From positions 1 through 41,867 of the forward strand of contig CADWAF010001513.1 in NCBI GenBank assembly GCA_902984215.1: a stretch of DNA of 41,867 bases, given 5' to 3'. Of this stretch, positions 1 through 10,064 are shown piece after piece (positions within the stretch are counted from its first letter, which is position 1; each line of letters starts with the position of its first letter). The stretch is from Willaertia magna. Its lineage: Eukaryota > Heterolobosea > Eutetramitea > Acrasida > Naegleriidae. The notes below the pieces were generated by a model. That model was not told the origin of the DNA and did no database searches. It saw only the letters and a program-made list of their open reading frames with translations. The translations under genes were made by a program, and so were the position numbers.

Positions 1-466
1 TTTGTTTGATTAACAAATGATAACCTTATTAACCTTACCTTAAATAAAAAAAAGATATTTAATCTTTCTAATTTATTTACAAAATAGAACTGGAACTATA
101 TCAAAAATAATCAACTAAAATGTAACTATAAAAAATAAAATTTATCTCCTAAATTGTAAAATATGTTTTTCATATTTTTAATATCTATAAAAGTTACAAC
201 ATAAAATTACATTATTGAATAAATAAGTACTATTTATAAATATTAAGAAAGAAAATTAACAACAAAGTATTTTTAATTTGTAAAGTTTACAAATTAATAA
301 AAATGTTTTAAAAGATATTTTTTATAAATTTACAACATAACGAAATCAAAATATATACTTAATTAGAACTATGTCTCTAAATTTTGTATTAAATAATTGA
401 ATATAAAATCAACTTACATTTAAATTAAATATTGTCATTACAAAAAAAAATAATTACATTACTTCC
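1..466. other. Very AT-rich intergenic region
   Basis: I see no gene here. The stretch is almost pure A/T with many short homopolymers and stops in all frames, and it leads into the equally AT-rich 917-codon gene. No RNA gene, clear repeat or terminal inverted repeat is visible. Confidence 0.6.
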
Positions 467-3220
467 ATGACTAAAAAAACTAGAAAACAAAGCAAATTAA
501 AAAATCCAAAAGAGACAAAACAACGCAAACAACATAGGGACAGTAAATTAGTAATTGTTAAAGAAAAAAAGTATTGTGGTGGCATCACATCTATTGGTGG
601 TTCATGTAAAAGAGCTTATGGAAAATGTCCTAATCATAAAGTGAAGGAAATTTCTGATGAGGAAGTAGAAAAAGATGTAATTGAAATATTTTCTGATAAA
701 GAATCATCTTCTGATGAAGAATCTCCAACAACAAACTCAACACTTTGTGGTAAATCAACAAATAATGGAATACCTTGTAGAGGAAAAGCAGGACAATGTA
801 GAATTCATGACAGAAACTATATTATTTGTGGAGAAAAAAATAAAATTGGTCAACCTTGTCTTCAAACAAAAGGTAGATGTCGTTATCATACTACATTTGA
901 AGAAAGAATGGAATATATTAAAACAAATTTAAAAGAAAAAGACAAGGTAGATACTAATTTTTTACAAGAATTAAAACTAAATTATGAAGATATTAAAAAT
1001 GGAAAAATTAAATTCTCTGAAATTAAAGAAGAACCAATTAAACTAAGAAAAGCTGCCTACATTAGTTTTTGTTATATTATGAACCATAAAAACACTGTTA
1101 ATCAAATAGCATTATATTTTAGTACATATAGTGGTGCTATTGAATATATAAAAAATAAATTTAAAAAAGAAATAGATCAATACTTATTGTACTTTTATAA
1201 TACTATTCAAAAAAGTAGTAATACAGAAGAATTTACAAAAGAATTAGTTCAATCAACTAACTGTTATACCTGTAATAATACTGTAAATATTGATTATAAT
1301 ATTACTATTAATAATCATATTGAATTGAAAGCTCTTTTTAAAGAAGTAGATATTGTATTAGGTGAAAGAATTTGTAGTGCTTGTTATGTAAGATCTAATA
1401 AGCTTATAATTGAAACACCAACTAAACAAATAACAATGCCAGAACAATATAATAATTTTGATGATTATTTAAATAATTTAAATAACTACTTTACAAAAGA
1501 CAGGAAAGAATCACAATTTATTTTACAAAATATTTATGAATTTATTGCTTTAGAAAATAAAGGAGTTACAATGAATGATATTTTTAATGAATTTGGTATA
1601 AAAATATTGGAAAGTACATTATTAGAATGTAAATTTATTAAAAAAGACATTAATGAAGAAAATGAAATAGTATATAAATACAATAATGATAATATTTTAT
1701 ATATACCAAAAGTAACAGAAGAACACTTAAATGTTTTAAAAGAATTAAAAGAACAATATAACTCAGAAACATTTACTTTTGATTACAATAATTATATAGA
1801 TATCACTTTACTAAAATGTAAAATTGATAAAAATATTGAAAAATTTAATGAATATAAATATGACAGCAATATTAATACTGATTCTAAATTTTCAAGAGAT
1901 ACAGTAAATACTTTTTTAATTGAAAATTATAAAAAGTTATTTTACAAAGAACCACCATTTTTGGATAAAATGACAAATATGAATAAATTTGTTTATACTA
2001 TTGTAAATAATTATTTAACAGATAACAAAGTATCATTATTTAAAGTATGGTACGCTGTTCATAAAATATTAAATAATGATTTTGAATTTCCTCAAAAAAG
2101 TTTTATGGACGACATTTGTAATATTATTTATTTAAAAAATAACTACCCATTATTTTTCATTGATGATCTTAATGGATATTTTAATTTAAAGAATTATAAA
2201 AATTTATGTGGAATTGGGGTGGATGAAAAAGAAGAAAAAGATGAAAAAGTAATTAAAAAAAGGCCAAGGACTCGGAATTTTAAAATTATAAATGACAGAG
2301 CTAAATTGTTACAAAATAGTTATATTGGAGGTACAAAAATAAGATATTATTATTGTATAGATGAATTAGAATGTAATTTAAATGATAAATTAAATTTTTA
2401 TGCGAATTGTGATATTAACAATTCAAAAGATATTATTTTTGATATGGACCATATTCCATATTTAAATCCTCAAGTTACTATTCCAGTTGGAAAAAAGAAA
2501 GGAAATGGATTTTGTACTTCTTTTTGTGCACATAGCGTAAATTGTTTATTGACATTATTTTCATTTGAGGATAGATTATTATTAAGAATATTAAAAGAAA
2601 ATAATGTATTCATTGAAAGTAAAATTTTATATAAAAACATTAATTATAAAGAATTAAAAGATAAGGTACCTAAAGAAAAATTAAATAACTGGATTAATGA
2701 CATTAAAGATAAAATTAATAAAGTAGCAGAAAAAACCAGAAACCAGGTACATCGTAAACATAGTAAAGAGGAATTGCAATATTTATTAAATAATTATACA
2801 GTTTATTTTACCTCTGAAGGCATTAGAATGAAAATATTAAGTAACTCAATTAACAAGTATGAAGGTTTAGTATGGGATTATTCTCATGAGAATTCGTGGA
2901 AACTTTTTAATTTTTTTTTAAAATATTTGAATTTAAGCGAAGAAAATGTAACAAGTGATGAACAAATGTATAAGGTTTTTTGTGACCTAGAAGAAAAATG
3001 CATTCCCAACGCTAAGCTACTTCCATTTTTAATGCATACCCATATCATGTATTATGGGAGGGGTTTTATTTCAAAGAATTTCAACTTTATCGTAGGTGAT
3101 TATGAACTGTTGTTAAGACGTGGTTTGGATGATAGTAAAATATGGCAAGAAATAACAAATATACTAATTGGGGACCCTATTGTTGATAGTGACGGTAATT
3201 TAATATATTATTTTGTGTGA
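467..3220 (+). CDS. Unknown 917-aa protein with three Cys/His (zinc-knuckle-like) motifs
   Basis: A single uninterrupted 917-codon frame starting at an ATG, which I do not recognise. The basic N-terminus (many KK and RK pairs) is followed by three similar motifs within residues ~35-145, each of the form C-G-x5-8-G-x-[SP]-C-x4-G-x-C-x2-H, separated by an acidic serine-rich linker; they look like small zinc-binding knuckles. A fourth possible metal site is two CxxC pairs near residues 265-310 (CYTC and CSAC). The rest is rich in N, K, I, Y and E without a family I can name. No signal peptide or membrane segment is obvious. GC content is visibly lower than in the neighbouring genes, and there is no intron. 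A viral or mobile-element origin is possible but unproven. Its stop lies 56 bp from the end of the convergent SDR gene. Confidence 0.75.
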   Translation: MTKKTRKQSKLKNPKETKQRKQHRDSKLVIVKEKKYCGGITSIGGSCKRAYGKCPNHKVKEISDEEVEKDVIEIFSDKESSSDEESPTTNSTLCGKSTNNGIPCRGKAGQCRIHDRNYIICGEKNKIGQPCLQTKGRCRYHTTFEERMEYIKTNLKEKDKVDTNFLQELKLNYEDIKNGKIKFSEIKEEPIKLRKAAYISFCYIMNHKNTVNQIALYFSTYSGAIEYIKNKFKKEIDQYLLYFYNTIQKSSNTEEFTKELVQSTNCYTCNNTVNIDYNITINNHIELKALFKEVDIVLGERICSACYVRSNKLIIETPTKQITMPEQYNNFDDYLNNLNNYFTKDRKESQFILQNIYEFIALENKGVTMNDIFNEFGIKILESTLLECKFIKKDINEENEIVYKYNNDNILYIPKVTEEHLNVLKELKEQYNSETFTFDYNNYIDITLLKCKIDKNIEKFNEYKYDSNINTDSKFSRDTVNTFLIENYKKLFYKEPPFLDKMTNMNKFVYTIVNNYLTDNKVSLFKVWYAVHKILNNDFEFPQKSFMDDICNIIYLKNNYPLFFIDDLNGYFNLKNYKNLCGIGVDEKEEKDEKVIKKRPRTRNFKIINDRAKLLQNSYIGGTKIRYYYCIDELECNLNDKLNFYANCDINNSKDIIFDMDHIPYLNPQVTIPVGKKKGNGFCTSFCAHSVNCLLTLFSFEDRLLLRILKENNVFIESKILYKNINYKELKDKVPKEKLNNWINDIKDKINKVAEKTRNQVHRKHSKEELQYLLNNYTVYFTSEGIRMKILSNSINKYEGLVWDYSHENSWKLFNFFLKYLNLSEENVTSDEQMYKVFCDLEEKCIPNAKLLPFLMHTHIMYYGRGFISKNFNFIVGDYELLLRRGLDDSKIWQEITNILIGDPIVDSDGNLIYYFV

Positions 3221-3276
3221 AACAAATACATTTTAACGTTGTGACTTCTATATATGTGATAAAAAATAAATTAAAT

Positions 3277-4043
3277 TTAACAATATATTTTTGGGGTATA
3301 GATTAAGCCCGGACAAATTGCACAAACCTTTATACCCTTCTCCCTGATATCTTCAAATAAACAATTAGAGAAACCTAATAATCCAAATTTACTTGCACAA
3401 TAACTTTCAGCATTAGATAATGATAACTTTCCTGCAACGCTACAAATATTAATAATAGTTGGAGGTAATGCTCTTTCTATATTTCCATCATCCTTTGGAA
3501 GTAATAAAGGTAATAGGCCATTGGTTAATCTCATCAAGTTAACGAGGTTAGTGTTAATTGTATGTTCCCATTCATCTACTAATCTGGAACCATCATCTAA
3601 TTGTTGATAAAGACAATTATCTTTTTTACTTCCAGTTCCAGCATTACTTTACAAATTTTGTAAAAATTAAGAGTTGTAAAGTAACTTACTTTACTAAAAG
3701 ATATAATTCATTAGTAATATTTTTAATTTCATTGACAGCATTGTCAACTGATTCCTTTTTACTTAAATCAGTTACAATTACATGTACTTTTAATTTGTCA
3801 TTCTTTTCTTTTATATCCTTTTCAATTTGTTTTAATTTATCTTCACTTCTAGCTAATAAAATTAAATTACAATTATGTTTACCTAATGTATAAGTAACAC
3901 CCTTTCCAATACCTTTTATTGTTGATAAATTTATATAAATTAAGGTGAGTTAAATAATAATTGTTGTTTTTAATAATATACATACCGCTGGAAGCACCTG
4001 TGACTACTGCGTATTTGTTGGATAAGTCTGGTAGTGTTAACAT
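3277..4043 (-). CDS. Short-chain dehydrogenase/reductase (SDR), three exons, apparently C-terminally short
   Basis: Exons on the minus strand are 3986-4043, 3690-3912 and 3277-3646, joined across GT-AG introns of 73 and 43 nt; the total is 651 nt, giving 216 aa. The hallmarks of classical SDRs appear in order: the cofactor loop TGASSGIG (split by intron 1), the structural NNAG motif (split by intron 2), the catalytic Ser in ICSVAG and YxxxK as YCASK, followed by a PG motif. Classical SDRs usually run 30-60 residues beyond this PG to form the substrate lid, but this frame stops about ten residues after it. Either a further 3' exon with a weak donor was missed, or the gene is truncated next to the odd AT-rich 917-aa gene. 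Substrate unknown; NAD(P)-dependent oxidoreduction is expected from the family. Confidence 0.82.
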
Positions 4044-4427
4044 TTTGTTAATTTTTTTAATTGTTGAATTTATCGGATTTTCAACCTTAAATTAGATTGT
4101 TTAAAGTGGGTTTTTAAACAAATTACTTATTAATAAAAGCGTCCTGTAGTAAGTATTAATTTTTGAGTGTAATAAGAGACATAAATCTTTACAAAATGTT
4201 TCATTTTGTTATGAAACATGACAAACAATTGAAACTAATAGCTCCGATTAATAATTATTTTTTAAAATTATTGGTTTCTACAGAATTTTATTAATGATTA
4301 AGAGACTCAACAGTAACGTTTCTAGTTACGCGGAATAATAATGATTGGATTTTGCCTAATTTTTTTGTAATATCATTGTAACAAAGGAGATGCATCCACA
4401 ATTTTGAAAACGTTAACAAAAAACAAA
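4044..4427. other. Intergenic region between divergent SDR and GNAT genes
   Basis: About 385 bp holding the presumed promoters of the minus-strand SDR and the plus-strand acetyltransferase. I see no RNA gene or repeat. A frame for the downstream gene can be extended to a TTG at 4404, but the ATG at 4428 is the sensible start. Confidence 0.5.
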
Positions 4428-5150
4428 ATGGCACAACCTTCATCAACATTTAACACTTCCACCCCTTCTTTCCCTATCATTAATGAAATTGTAGATCCAA
4501 CACCTAGACCAATGCCAAATAAAAATATCACTTTAGAAGGAAAATACATTCGTCTCAAACCATTTAATTTAAAAGAAGATATTGAAGAGCTATATGAAAT
4601 TTCACACGGTACAGAAGAAAAAGAATCCATTTGGAGATATTTATTTACTGGAAAATCATTCCCTTCACTTGATGCATTTTCTAACTATTTTGAAGAAAGA
4701 GAAAAGAAACAAGGTTTAATTTTCTTTACTGTTATTGATAAACAATCAAATCGTAAAATTGGTTCAGTTTCCTATTTAAATATCGTTCCTAATTTTGGTT
4801 GTCTTGAACTTGGTTCTATTTGGTATTGTGTTGAATTTCACAGAACTTATGCAAATACAGAAAGTTGTTTTCTTTTAATGTATTATGTTTTTAATAAATT
4901 AAATTATAGAAGAGTTGAATGGAAATGTAATGCAAAGAATGAAAGATCAGCTAATGCAGCAAAAAAGTTAGGATTTACTTTTGAAGGTACTTTTAGAAAG
5001 CACATGATTTTATGGAATGGTGAAAGTAGAGATAGTTTATATTTTAGTTTATTAGATGATGAATGGAAGGAAGATAGAATGGATAAGTTAATGAAGAGGT
5101 TAGATTATACACAAGAAGATATTGATCGTTTGGAAAAGTCTTTGGAATAA
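4428..5150 (+). CDS. GNAT acetyltransferase, RimJ/RimL type
   Basis: 240 aa from the ATG at 4428. After a Pro/Thr-rich leader of about 30 residues the protein follows the RimJ/RimL-like GNAT fold: a first strand with GKYIRLKPF, a central strand with KIGSVSYLNI, then ELGSIWY and an HRTYANTES segment that stands in for the acetyl-CoA pyrophosphate-binding loop. The C-terminal half has VEWKCNAKNERSANAAKKLG followed by GTFRKHM and DEW, a signature of the subgroup whose bacterial members acetylate small molecules or protein N-termini. Substrate unknown. It is a single exon with a long AT spacer on both sides. A cytosolic location is expected because no targeting sequence is visible. Confidence 0.85.
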   Translation: MAQPSSTFNTSTPSFPIINEIVDPTPRPMPNKNITLEGKYIRLKPFNLKEDIEELYEISHGTEEKESIWRYLFTGKSFPSLDAFSNYFEEREKKQGLIFFTVIDKQSNRKIGSVSYLNIVPNFGCLELGSIWYCVEFHRTYANTESCFLLMYYVFNKLNYRRVEWKCNAKNERSANAAKKLGFTFEGTFRKHMILWNGESRDSLYFSLLDDEWKEDRMDKLMKRLDYTQEDIDRLEKSLE

Positions 5151-5210
5151 TTTATTATTTTGTAATATTTGGTATTATTAATTTACAATAAAAAAATTTA
5201 AAAAAAAAAA

Positions 5211-6434
5211 ATGTCAATAACATTGTTAAACGTAGATGAATTGAAATATATTTTTAATTTTCTAGATATTTCAAGTGTTTGTGCATTGAGTTGTGTTTCC
5301 AAAACTTTTATTTTATCAACGTTATCTGTGGATGATTTTTATTGGAAAAATAAATATACAGAAATTATTGAAGATTATTTTCAATATATAAAAAACCATT
5401 ATCACTCTTCTTATACTGATAAAAATTTAATTGAAAAGGAATATTTATATTTATTACAAAGAAATAAAGATTTTAAAATTGGATTAATTGAATTTATTGG
5501 AAAAATTGTAAAAGAGATGGAAAACTGTCAAAAAAAGAGATTTAAAAAGAATAAAAAGATATTTAGTAATGGTTGTGAAAATTTTTATGGTAAAGAAGAA
5601 TTATTAAAGAATTGTAATGAAATACAATGGGATGAAAATATTTGTAAAAAAGAATTAAAAATTACTATTAAAGGAGATGGTGCATGTGGGAAGGTAGGTT
5701 TGTATTTATTTTTATTTTTTGTAAAAATTTTACTGTAAAATTAAATTATTATTTAGACAAGTTTTGTGACAGTTTTTGACACAAACAAACCTATTAGTAG
5801 AAATCAATTTATTCCAACAGTAAATTATGATAACGAACCTAAACAAGTAATGTTTAACAATGAAATAATTAGTATCAAGATGTGTGACACCCCTGGTTCT
5901 GAAGTAAGTTTTTAAATCACATTAATAATATCAAATTACAACAAATGAAACTTTAGGAATACAGTAGAATGGCACCACTTATCGCAATAGGTAGTGACCT
6001 CTTCATTATTGCTTTTTCAATAGGTAGTTATATCAGTTTTGAAAGTGTGGCACCGTAAGTACTTTTGTTAACTCGCAAGTAATTGTGAAATTAATATTAA
6101 CAGAAAATGGATAGCTGAAATTCAATACTTTGATAAGAACATCCCCTTTGTATTATGTGGATTAAAAAAAGATTATAGAAATAGCTATTACAAACAAGTG
6201 TATTTTAATATGTTAAGGAATGACATTTATAGTATGCCTGTAAGTTTTGAAGAAGCAGAATATTTAGCAAAAAGTGAAATTGGAGCTTTGGGATATTTCG
6301 AAACTTCTTCTTTAAGGAATGAAGGGTTTGGTGAAGGTTTGGAAAAGTATTTAATAAGTTTAATTTATTTGCATAAATTGAATAATACATTACAACAAAA
6401 AAAACAAACCAAAAATAAATGCTTTTTACAGTAA
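5211..6434 (+). CDS. F-box / Rho-family small GTPase fusion protein with CAAX box
   Basis: Four exons, 5211-5693, 5757-5903, 5957-6054 and 6104-6434, with GT-AG introns of 63, 53 and 49 nt; the total is 1059 nt, giving 352 aa. Residues ~5-55 form an F-box (LNVDELKYIFNFL ... ALSCVSKTF ... FYWKNKY), which normally binds SKP1 in SCF ubiquitin ligases. After a lysine-rich linker, a Rho-like GTPase starts at ~150: P-loop GDGACGKT (155-162, split by intron 1), switch I with PTVNYDN, switch II DTPGSEEY (205-212), Rho-like FSIGSYISFESVAPKW, G4 as LKKD instead of TK/QxD, and G5 TSSL. The C-terminus is basic and ends CFLQ, a prenylation box. The residues matching Rac Ala59 and Gln61 are Pro207 and Ser209, so GTP hydrolysis is probably impaired, as in Rnd proteins. 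The fusion is seen in sequence; linking SCF to a membrane-bound Rho is inference. Confidence 0.85.
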
Positions 6435-6571
6435 TTTTTTGTAAACAATTTTTAATAAGAAATAAGGAAATTTAGAAAAAAAAATGTTTTAACGGAAATG
6501 CATTTTGATTTAATTCTAAAGCTTTGTAAGCGTTAAAGATAGATAAAAATCTATACAATTTCTGTAAAAAA

Positions 6572-8002
6572 ATGTCTCTCAAGATAATTAAAGGTCCTTT
6601 ACAATTTCCAATCATTGGCAGCGCTCCATATATTTGGTGGAATGGTGGTGTCACTAAAATGGTTCATGTTTTCCGTTCACTCTATAAAGATTATGGATCT
6701 ATTGTACAATTGTCAGCTCTTGGAAAGAAAAGTATTGTAATTTTCGATCCCGATATATTTATGGAAGTTCACAGAGCTGGAGGTTCATGTCCTTTTGGAG
6801 CTACTGATACACTATGGATGCTTCATTCATATTTTGATAAGAAGAAAAAGAGTAGTTTAGAGAAAGATAAATTATTTAGAACGATGGATTATGGAACCGG
6901 TCAAGAGTGGTTAAGGAAAAGGAAATTTATGCAAAATGGTTTGTTTTCACCTGAAGCTTCAAGTCACTATGCTGACCATTTGACAGAAGTAGCTCAAGAT
7001 GCTTCTAATTTAATTGCTAATGAAATTGCAAATGGAAAATCATTACAAGAGTTTTTACAAAGATTTAGTTTTGAAATGGTGACATATTCTTTATTAGGAA
7101 CTAGATTGGGAACTTTAAATAATAAAGAACCATTATTAGGTGCAACAATAAAATCAATTGAATGTGCGAGTGCAATGATGATGGGTCCCCTTCAAGAATT
7201 TAACATGACACTTAACACTAAGGTTTGGAGAAATTGGGAATCAAGTGTAGATTACATGTTGATAAGAACATCAGAAATTATAAAGAATGCAATTGAAAGG
7301 AAATATCAAAACGAAGGTAAAAAATCATATATTGATGTTTTATTAGAGGCAAATGAATTGACAAAAGATGAGATTGTGGCAAATATTCCTGGATTAATGA
7401 TGGCAGGGTTTGAGACTGTAGCTTCTACGTTACATTGGACTTTTATTCATTTAGCTAAAAATCAATTAGTACAAGATGTGTTATTTGAAGAGATTTCAAA
7501 TGTTCTGAAAGATGGCAGATCATTCCAAAGAGATGACATTTCTAATATGCCTTATTTAAGATGTGTGATTAGAGAAGTACATAGATTAACTCCAACTGCT
7601 TTTGCTAATTTGAGGAAATTAGATGAACCAATCATTGTTAATGACTATTGCCTTCCAGCAAAAGCTTGGTTATGTTTCAGTCCAGTTGGTATTTCAATGG
7701 ATCCTAAATTTGTTGATTCTCCAAATGATTTTAATCCAGAAAGATATTTAAATCGTGTCACACGTAAGGAAAGAGAATGGGCTCTATTTGATCATCCCTT
7801 AATGCGTGATGGTTTTGGATTTGGAGTTCGTAAATGTTTAGGTGGTAGATTAGCTGAAATGGAAATTTGGATAGCTGTATGTACTATATTAAGAGATTAT
7901 AAAATTACAATGGAAGAAAGCTCTAAAGATTATGATATTGTAAATCATGCTGCCACATATCCATCACCTGCTCCAAAACTAATTTTCAAAAGGAGAAATT
8001 AA
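6572..8002 (+). CDS. Cytochrome P450 monooxygenase
   Basis: A single exon of 476 aa. All P450 signatures are present: I-helix AGFETVAS (the AGx[DE]T oxygen-activation motif), K-helix ExxR as REVHR, the PER motif in FNPERYL, and the haem loop FGFGVRKCLGG with the thiolate ligand Cys422, followed by RLAEMEI. The VRxCLG...AExE form of the haem loop recalls the mitochondrial P450 clan (CYP11/24/27-like), but no clear presequence is visible and the N-terminus is short, without an obvious membrane anchor. Substrate unknown; oxidation of sterol-like or fatty compounds would be a guess. The ATG follows a run of A residues, as in most genes of this window. Confidence 0.93.
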   Translation: MSLKIIKGPLQFPIIGSAPYIWWNGGVTKMVHVFRSLYKDYGSIVQLSALGKKSIVIFDPDIFMEVHRAGGSCPFGATDTLWMLHSYFDKKKKSSLEKDKLFRTMDYGTGQEWLRKRKFMQNGLFSPEASSHYADHLTEVAQDASNLIANEIANGKSLQEFLQRFSFEMVTYSLLGTRLGTLNNKEPLLGATIKSIECASAMMMGPLQEFNMTLNTKVWRNWESSVDYMLIRTSEIIKNAIERKYQNEGKKSYIDVLLEANELTKDEIVANIPGLMMAGFETVASTLHWTFIHLAKNQLVQDVLFEEISNVLKDGRSFQRDDISNMPYLRCVIREVHRLTPTAFANLRKLDEPIIVNDYCLPAKAWLCFSPVGISMDPKFVDSPNDFNPERYLNRVTRKEREWALFDHPLMRDGFGFGVRKCLGGRLAEMEIWIAVCTILRDYKITMEESSKDYDIVNHAATYPSPAPKLIFKRRN

Positions 8003-8063
8003 TTTACTAAGCTAAAACTAAATAATAATGTATTGAATAACATGTCACAAATATTACACTAAA

Positions 8064-9773
8064 TTAAACATTCAATAATCTCATAGTTAAAGCTTGTTTC
8101 ACTTGTTCCTCCACTTTCGCTTGATCTAAAACTGGATTACAAAAACCGTCATCAGAAGGAATTTGAAGAGGCATACATTTGGAAACTGTTGGGGTTGCAT
8201 CAAAAATAGAAATATGTACCAAATTAGTATGAAAATAAATTATTGGTTGACCGCATTGATATGCCATTTGTTCCTTTGAAGTAAACCTACATTCAGGTGC
8301 ATAAATTAAATAAGAATCATTAGGCATAAATAATGAATAAATTGAACCACTTCCAATCGTTGAAATATAAATATTTATCGTTGAAAATAACTCAATTTGT
8401 TCAATTAAATTCATTTCTTCTAAAATTATTGGAATAAATTCGAATTTCTTTACAACTGGAAAACTTTCATTCCAATTTAATTTAGATAAATAGCTTATAA
8501 TCTCTTGTGCGTTATAAATTACATTGCCATGTCTTCCAGTAAGTGGTTTCACATGTATCCCTATCCTTACCCTTTCCCTTATATCATCATTAACTACCTT
8601 TTCATATAAATTTAAATTCTTTAAAATCTGTTTCCTTAAACCCATAACTCCTAATTCTCTGAATTTTGCAAAATCCAAACCTGAAATCATTGCTCTATCG
8701 GCAACACCAAATATTAACTTTTTAAAACAAATATTAATTTCATTCGACACTTCATTAAAATTTATATTCAGTTTAGTTTCTCTTTTTGGTATAATTTCAT
8801 CCATTGGACAAGGTGCTCTTTCAATTCTAAAGAGTAATCTTTCACCACTTTCATGTGTGGTTGTTGTATAAGAACATCTTTGTAAAATTGGTTGTTTAGA
8901 AAACAATTGTGTCATTTGTAAAGAAAAACGTATTGTATTATTCTTATTATAACCATAACTAGATACTTCTTCGACACACCAATTACAATCTTTAGTTTTT
9001 GGATTTGTTAAAAAGGGTAGTTCACATTTTCCAAAAGAACATTTGCCATCTGTTCTTTCATCATCTCTATACTTAATTTCATCTAAATACAGGATTGAAA
9101 CGTTATTTGGATTTAAATTAAATTTCTCAATTGTTTCTTGCATAGCAACCATTGTATCAGCAATGTGATGTCCAACATTTCCAGCTGCAAATCTAACCAT
9201 CATTAAGGTTGGGGTATCATACCATTTGACATCTGGCTTGATTTTATCAAATACAAATCTTAAACTTATTCCACCTCTATCACATTTAGACCACGTTTGT
9301 ACACTACCTATAGTTCTTTCATAGGTATTTAACCAATTATCATAAAGATCTTTTGTTGTAAAGAATAGTAATTCACCTTTGTGGTTTACACAAACATTTT
9401 CTAATAGAAATGTTTCTCTATCTATACTGTTTATATTTATAAATGAGTTATGAACTCTAATTTTGGAATATTGTAAATTCTTATTATGTACAGAATATAA
9501 TTTATTCAAATAATTAATATTGTTTAAAAAATCTTCACCTGACAATAACAATTCATTTTTTACAAAATTTCTAAATTTAAATTGGTCATTAAAATAATCA
9601 TTTGTGTTATTATTATTTAAATAACTTGATTGAATATTATCATATTGATTATTATTTTGTAAATTACCATTCTTTATAATATTATCTTTATTATTTTTAA
9701 AAATTTTAAAATAAAAAGAAATGTAAATTAATAAACTAATCAACGCCAAACCAATGAAAGGTCTTTGTTTCAT
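8064..9773 (-). CDS. Type II membrane glycosyltransferase, GT61/DUF563-like
   Basis: 569 aa, single exon. A short cytosolic tail is followed by one hydrophobic anchor at residues ~6-25 and an Asn-rich stem, the layout of a Golgi type II glycosyltransferase. The luminal part contains MVRFAAGNVGHHIADT, resembling the GT61 (DUF563) pattern in which a conserved Gly/His region precedes the donor site; later IGIHVKPLTGRHGNVIYN and FSTINIYISTIGSGSIYSLF correspond to the R...GR.I.N and hG.g..N.lF blocks of that family. Several cysteines between them probably form disulfides. GT61 members transfer xylose, arabinose or GlcNAc to glycans; which sugar is used here cannot be told. It is followed on the same strand by the carboxypeptidase-like gene. 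Confidence 0.68.
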   Translation of the reverse strand: MKQRPFIGLALISLLIYISFYFKIFKNNKDNIIKNGNLQNNNQYDNIQSSYLNNNNTNDYFNDQFKFRNFVKNELLLSGEDFLNNINYLNKLYSVHNKNLQYSKIRVHNSFININSIDRETFLLENVCVNHKGELLFFTTKDLYDNWLNTYERTIGSVQTWSKCDRGGISLRFVFDKIKPDVKWYDTPTLMMVRFAAGNVGHHIADTMVAMQETIEKFNLNPNNVSILYLDEIKYRDDERTDGKCSFGKCELPFLTNPKTKDCNWCVEEVSSYGYNKNNTIRFSLQMTQLFSKQPILQRCSYTTTTHESGERLLFRIERAPCPMDEIIPKRETKLNINFNEVSNEINICFKKLIFGVADRAMISGLDFAKFRELGVMGLRKQILKNLNLYEKVVNDDIRERVRIGIHVKPLTGRHGNVIYNAQEIISYLSKLNWNESFPVVKKFEFIPIILEEMNLIEQIELFSTINIYISTIGSGSIYSLFMPNDSYLIYAPECRFTSKEQMAYQCGQPIIYFHTNLVHISIFDATPTVSKCMPLQIPSDDGFCNPVLDQAKVEEQVKQALTMRLLNV

Positions 9774-10064
9774 GTTTGTTTTTTCCTTTTAAAATTTTGC
9801 GTTTAAAAAAACAGAATTGTACAAATACAGAGTTTCTAAAATGAAATAAAAAAAACACAAGGAATATCTTCTAATTCATATCTTATCACTGTTTGGTAAT
9901 TTACTAAATGGTAAAAAATTTGCGATTGTTACGACATTATGCTGAGAAACACAACAATCGTTGTCGTTAACTATTACATTTTTTTTGGAGGGAATTTAAA
10001 GGCTGATTTTAAGTTTACAAAAAATGTTATTTTACAAAAAGTTATTAATTTACAAATTTAATTA
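9774..10064. other. Spacer between two minus-strand genes
   Basis: About 290 bp containing the promoter of the glycosyltransferase and the 3' flank of the pseudopeptidase gene. It is AT-rich, with no additional gene, RNA or repeat visible. Confidence 0.5.

Noticed and set aside
3558..3893. 111-codon ORF on the plus strand
   Set aside because: It is the antisense shadow of SDR exons 2 and 3 and their intron.
4404..4427. N-terminal extension of the GNAT gene to a TTG codon
   Set aside because: Eukaryotic initiation at TTG is unlikely and the ATG at 4428 has a normal A-rich context.
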